This document shows positions 61,303 through 64,000 of a DNA stretch of 64,000 nt, one piece after another. Every line of letters begins with the position of its first letter. The first letter of the stretch is position 1. Under the pieces are notes generated by a model that did no database searches, was not told the origin of the DNA, and worked only from the letters and a program-made list of their open reading frames with translations. This DNA comes from a bacterium (GTDB lineage: Bacteria > Myxococcota_A > UBA9160 > UBA4427): assembly GCA_024742285.1 (NCBI GenBank), contig JANSYR010000009.1:62001-126000 (forward strand), in the 5' to 3' direction. A program made the position numbers and the translations under genes.

Positions 61303-62241
61303 ATGGCAAAACGCTTGTTTTACAAGGGTTTGCGGAACGCTCTGGCATGTTGTCTGCTGGCCCTGGGGACCGCCTGCTCCGGGCTTCCTCCGCACCCGGA
61401 GATCGATGCCCGCGCCGAGAAATTCTCGGCCAGGCGGGCGCGGGCGCACTTCGCGGCGCTCGCCGGCCTCGGCGAACGGCCGCGGGGCAGCGAGAACGCG
61501 GCCCGCGCGCGGGCGTACGTGGAGCGTGAGCTCGGTTGGGCCGGGGCGGAGGTCGAAGAGCCGGGGCCGGACAGCGTGGGGGGCGACTCTCCGGTGCTCG
61601 CCTGGCTCCCCGGCTCGACCGAGGGACGGATCCTGGTCGTTGCGCCCTGGTCTCCCGCGCTGGACGGGGCCGGACCCGACGATTCCGGGGTCGCCACGTT
61701 GCTGGAGCTGGCCCGAGCCCTCTCTCGCCAGCCCTCGCGGTATTCGGTCGGCCTCGCGGTCGCCGTCGTGGCGCCGCCCGCGCCCGTTGCCGGTTCGGAC
61801 CGGGAGGCGGTCCGCACGTCGGGGGCGGCGCTGGTCGAGTCGCTCCGGGCGGACGGGCAGCTCGAGTCCATCCGCGCGGTCCTCGTCCTCGAGCCCCGAG
61901 TCGGCACGTCCACCCGGATCGCCCGCGACCTCCGTTCCCACCCGGTGTTCCGCGACCTCTTCTGGCGGACCGCAGCTCGGCTGGGGCACGGTGGAGCGTT
62001 TCCCGAAGAGGGCGGCTGGTCCACGCCCGAGGGCGTTCAAGGCGCGTTCCTCTCGGCTGGCTACGGGCGGGTCCTCTCGCTGGTGGACGAGGGGCAGACG
62101 CGGGTGCGGAGGGGCCGGGCCGTCGAGGACGCCCTGGTGTTGCCGGAACCCAGCGCATTCGAGCCGGTCGGGGCGGTGGCGTACGAGGGGCTGCTCGCGC
62201 TGATGGCGCGACTGGCGCGTGTCGACGCGTTCTCGCCCTGA
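61303..62241 (+). CDS. M28-peptidase-like lipoprotein, probably inactive
   Basis: A 312-residue protein with a lipoprotein signal (ALACCLLALGTACSG; lipobox GTAC near residue 25). The core recalls M28 aminopeptidases: a region like GSENAARARAYVERELG, then VVAPWSPALDGAGPDDSGVA. In active enzymes the first metal ligand is a His before that Asp stretch; here it is Pro-Trp. The bridging Asp in PDDSG is kept, but the usual Glu pair is not seen. It may therefore bind rather than cut peptides. ATG at 61303 is chosen since the signal begins there. Confidence 0.75.
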   Translation: MAKRLFYKGLRNALACCLLALGTACSGLPPHPEIDARAEKFSARRARAHFAALAGLGERPRGSENAARARAYVERELGWAGAEVEEPGPDSVGGDSPVLAWLPGSTEGRILVVAPWSPALDGAGPDDSGVATLLELARALSRQPSRYSVGLAVAVVAPPAPVAGSDREAVRTSGAALVESLRADGQLESIRAVLVLEPRVGTSTRIARDLRSHPVFRDLFWRTAARLGHGGAFPEEGGWSTPEGVQGAFLSAGYGRVLSLVDEGQTRVRRGRAVEDALVLPEPSAFEPVGAVAYEGLLALMARLARVDAFSP

Positions 62242-62645
62242 CCCGATTCCGACTCCGTGAAGCGCTCTGTGAAGCGACTGCAACGGCGTTTCGTTTGGGC
62301 GCAATCGGTGGGACGCAGGCGGGCAACGCTCATGCGAAACCGGTCGGAGTGCCCATATCTATCTGATTTCTTTAGCGAATTCCCTTGCGCCTGCGGGAAA
62401 TCGCTGCTAGTCTCCGCGCCCTTGGTTCCGGGGAATCCCCCCGTGAAGCCGACTTCTCGGATCGTGACCCCGTCGTCACACCCCGGCTGCACCGCAATCG
62501 CGCCGGCCCGCCCCCACCGCGCTGCTCGAACCGGTCGTTCGTCGCGACCTGAGCGTTCCCGCTCCGCGTGTGCAAAGCGAGCCGACCCGATCGTCCGCCG
62601 GCGAGCGACGGGGCACGCAACCAGCGAAGGAGCCAGCGCCGAAGT
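62242..62645. other. Intergenic region upstream of the TANGO2-like gene
   Basis: A 404-base gap. A weak sigma-70-like pair (TTGCGC, 17 bases, TAGTCT) is at about 62383-62411. No repeat or hairpin of note. Confidence 0.35.
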
Positions 62646-63599
62646 ATGTGCACGCTGATCGTCCTCCATCGCTGCTTCGACGGTCGACCCCTCGTGGTCG
62701 CCGCGAACCGGGACGAGTTCCTGGCACGGCCGGCGGAGGACTTCGCGATCCGCACTTCGGCCACCGGTCCGATCCTCTCTCCCCTCGACCTCGAGGCGGG
62801 CGGAACCTGGGTCGGTCTCAGTCAGCGTGGTGTCTTCGCGGGTCTCACGAATCTTCGGCCGCTGCCCGGGAGCGCGATCGAGAACAAGTCGGCGAGTGAG
62901 CTCGAGAGCCGCGGCGACGTCGTCATGATGGCGCTCGAGTCGGAGAGCGCCGCGGACACCGCCCGCAAGGCCGCGGCCCTCGAGACTGCCGCGTACAACC
63001 CCTTCCAGCTGCTGGTGGCGGATGGCCGCGACGCTTTCCTGGTCGTCTATCGCGATCGCGCGGAGGTCCTCGAACTCGAAGCCGGTCCGCACATCGTCGG
63101 GAACGTCGAGGACGAGGCCATCGCGGAGCGGCTCGGACGGACCTTCCTGCTCGACGGGCAGGACGATCGAGGCGACCTGGCGGCGAGCGAGTCGTACCCG
63201 GGCTTCGAAGGGCTCGAGAGCGTCGTCGATTCGCTCGGCGAGTCGGCGCGAGAGCCCCGCGCCCTCAAGCTGACGCGCATCCGATCGCGCGTAGAGAAGA
63301 TGGTGACGGAGCCGTCCTTCGATCTCTTCGATGGACTGGCCCGGATCTGCCGTGAGCACGTCGGCGGTGAAGGGATCGACAGCCCCTTCGAAGCGACCTG
63401 CGTTCACATTCCAGAGGCCAAGGGCGCCCACGATGCGCCCCGGCCCGATCGCTACGGAACGAGGAGCTCGCTCCTGCTGGAGCTCTCCGAAGACGAGGGA
63501 TCGAGTCGTCTCTGGACGACTGACGGGCCGCCGTGTGTGCGGCCCTTCGAGAATCGATCGGTACTGCTGAAGGACCTGGGCGTGAGGCTCGGGGGCTAG
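62646..63599 (+). CDS. NRDE/TANGO2-family protein
   Basis: A 317-residue protein of the NRDE family (TANGO2 in animals), related to N-terminal nucleophile hydrolases. It starts MCTLIVLH, so Cys2 would become the nucleophile after Met removal, and the NRDE signature is in VVAANRDEFLARP. GGTWVGLSQRGVFAGLTNLR is also typical. Its role is uncertain; animal members are linked to haem or lipid handling. The TATGTGC start context is plain. Confidence 0.9.
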   Translation: MCTLIVLHRCFDGRPLVVAANRDEFLARPAEDFAIRTSATGPILSPLDLEAGGTWVGLSQRGVFAGLTNLRPLPGSAIENKSASELESRGDVVMMALESESAADTARKAAALETAAYNPFQLLVADGRDAFLVVYRDRAEVLELEAGPHIVGNVEDEAIAERLGRTFLLDGQDDRGDLAASESYPGFEGLESVVDSLGESAREPRALKLTRIRSRVEKMVTEPSFDLFDGLARICREHVGGEGIDSPFEATCVHIPEAKGAHDAPRPDRYGTRSSLLLELSEDEGSSRLWTTDGPPCVRPFENRSVLLKDLGVRLGG

Positions 63600-63628
63600 G
63601 CAGGCCCTTACGATGCGAGGAAGAACCG

Positions 63629-63955
63629 TTGAGACGAATCGGTAGCAACATCCGAAAGAAGAGTTCCGAGGAGCGGTCCCACCGCCTGACGAAGAACATC
63701 ATCGAGTATTCGGATTCGGACGCCCCCAAGAACGACTACCCGCGCAAGATCGTGTCGCCGACGCGACCGTCGAGCTGCTGCACCGACGCCAACAAGATGG
63801 ACGTCGGCTCGGTGCGCGAGGTCGAGGGCTTCAAGTTCTGTTATCGCGTGTGCCAGGAGTGCGGCCACGCCGTGAAGTACTTCTACCCGTCGGTCGAGTC
63901 GACGAGCTCGGCGCTCAAGGCCTACCGCGAGCGACAGAAGTACATGCTCCAGTAG
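63629..63955 (+). CDS. Small Cys-rich protein of unknown function
   Basis: A 108-residue protein with PSSCCTDANKM and FCYRVCQECGHAVKYF; the Cys pairs suggest a zinc ribbon. The N-terminus is basic (RRIGSNIRKKSSEERSHRL). The TTG at 63629 is chosen because GAGGAAG precedes it and no ATG/GTG fits; the frame is open upstream to a GTG near 63533. It follows the TANGO2-like gene by 29 bases. No family was recognised. Confidence 0.65.
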   Translation: MRRIGSNIRKKSSEERSHRLTKNIIEYSDSDAPKNDYPRKIVSPTRPSSCCTDANKMDVGSVREVEGFKFCYRVCQECGHAVKYFYPSVESTSSALKAYRERQKYMLQ

Positions 63956-64000
63956 TCGCGGCGCCCGCGAGGGTCGTTCCGGCCCGGTGCGCGCGAGCGA

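Noticed and set aside
1-64000. tRNA or rRNA genes
   Set aside because: No stretch with a convincing tRNA cloverleaf or rRNA-conserved segment was found by eye.

Overview
This 64 kb window comes from a GC-rich bacterial chromosome. The mix of genes fits a deltaproteobacterial, Myxococcota-like organism: a class I lysyl-tRNA synthetase, a DUF1214-sulfotransferase-SDR operon, ECF sigma factors, many lipoproteins, and ExbB/ExbD/TonB-like parts next to LamG and Tat-exported proteins. This placement is inferred from gene content only; there is no rRNA or other marker to fix it. No tRNA, rRNA, CRISPR array or insertion sequence was recognised.

Layout. (1) 0-8.7 kb is a one-direction cluster: a truncated LamG-like surface protein, a Tat-exported protein, an ExbD-like protein, a proline-rich TonB-like protein, a large exported repeat-like protein, a lipoprotein and an ExbB/TolQ-like channel. 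It looks like an envelope machine powered by proton-motive force. (2) 8.9-19.8 kb holds mostly housekeeping and accessory metabolism: lysyl-tRNA synthetase, an exported SurE, a methyltransferase, an ECF sigma factor, argC, a three-gene DUF1214/sulfotransferase/SDR operon and small orphan genes. (3) About 20.6-25.6 kb is a run of small minus-strand genes separated by related imperfect inverted repeats of about 60-200 bp. I interpret these repeats as attC sites, so this is an integron gene-cassette array without a visible integrase. The cargo is mainly unknown lipoproteins and small membrane proteins. (4) 25.7-37.7 kb carries small envelope proteins, an acetolactate synthase-like operon with a 41-residue exported peptide, rmuC, a luciferase-like oxidoreductase, a transglutaminase-like protein, a Ca2+/Na+ antiporter, a zinc-finger plus histone-fold protein, an aminotransferase and an endonuclease/phosphatase-fold protein.

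(5) 37.7-57.2 kb is a surface-polysaccharide locus: formyltransferase, beta-propeller-like protein, CapK-like adenylate-forming enzyme, DUF362 protein, two-domain dehydrogenase/Gfo-Idh-MocA enzyme, two GT4-like glycosyltransferases, cupin, Wzy-like polymerase, sulfotransferase-like protein, parallel beta-helix protein, GDP-mannose pyrophosphorylase/phosphomannose isomerase and a UDP-glucuronate epimerase-like enzyme. Apt and mtnA (purine and methionine salvage) lie inside it. (6) 57.4-64 kb has a small TPR lipoprotein, a frameshifted ORF, a Fur-family regulator, a short unknown protein, the ComM/YifB ATPase, a repeat-rich intergenic region with a strong orphan terminator, an M28-like lipoprotein, a TANGO2/NRDE protein and a small Cys-rich protein.

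The most notable elements are the cassette array, the zinc-finger histone-fold protein, the ExbBD/TonB-like cluster with LamG and Tat partners, and the repeat/terminator region upstream of the M28-like gene.
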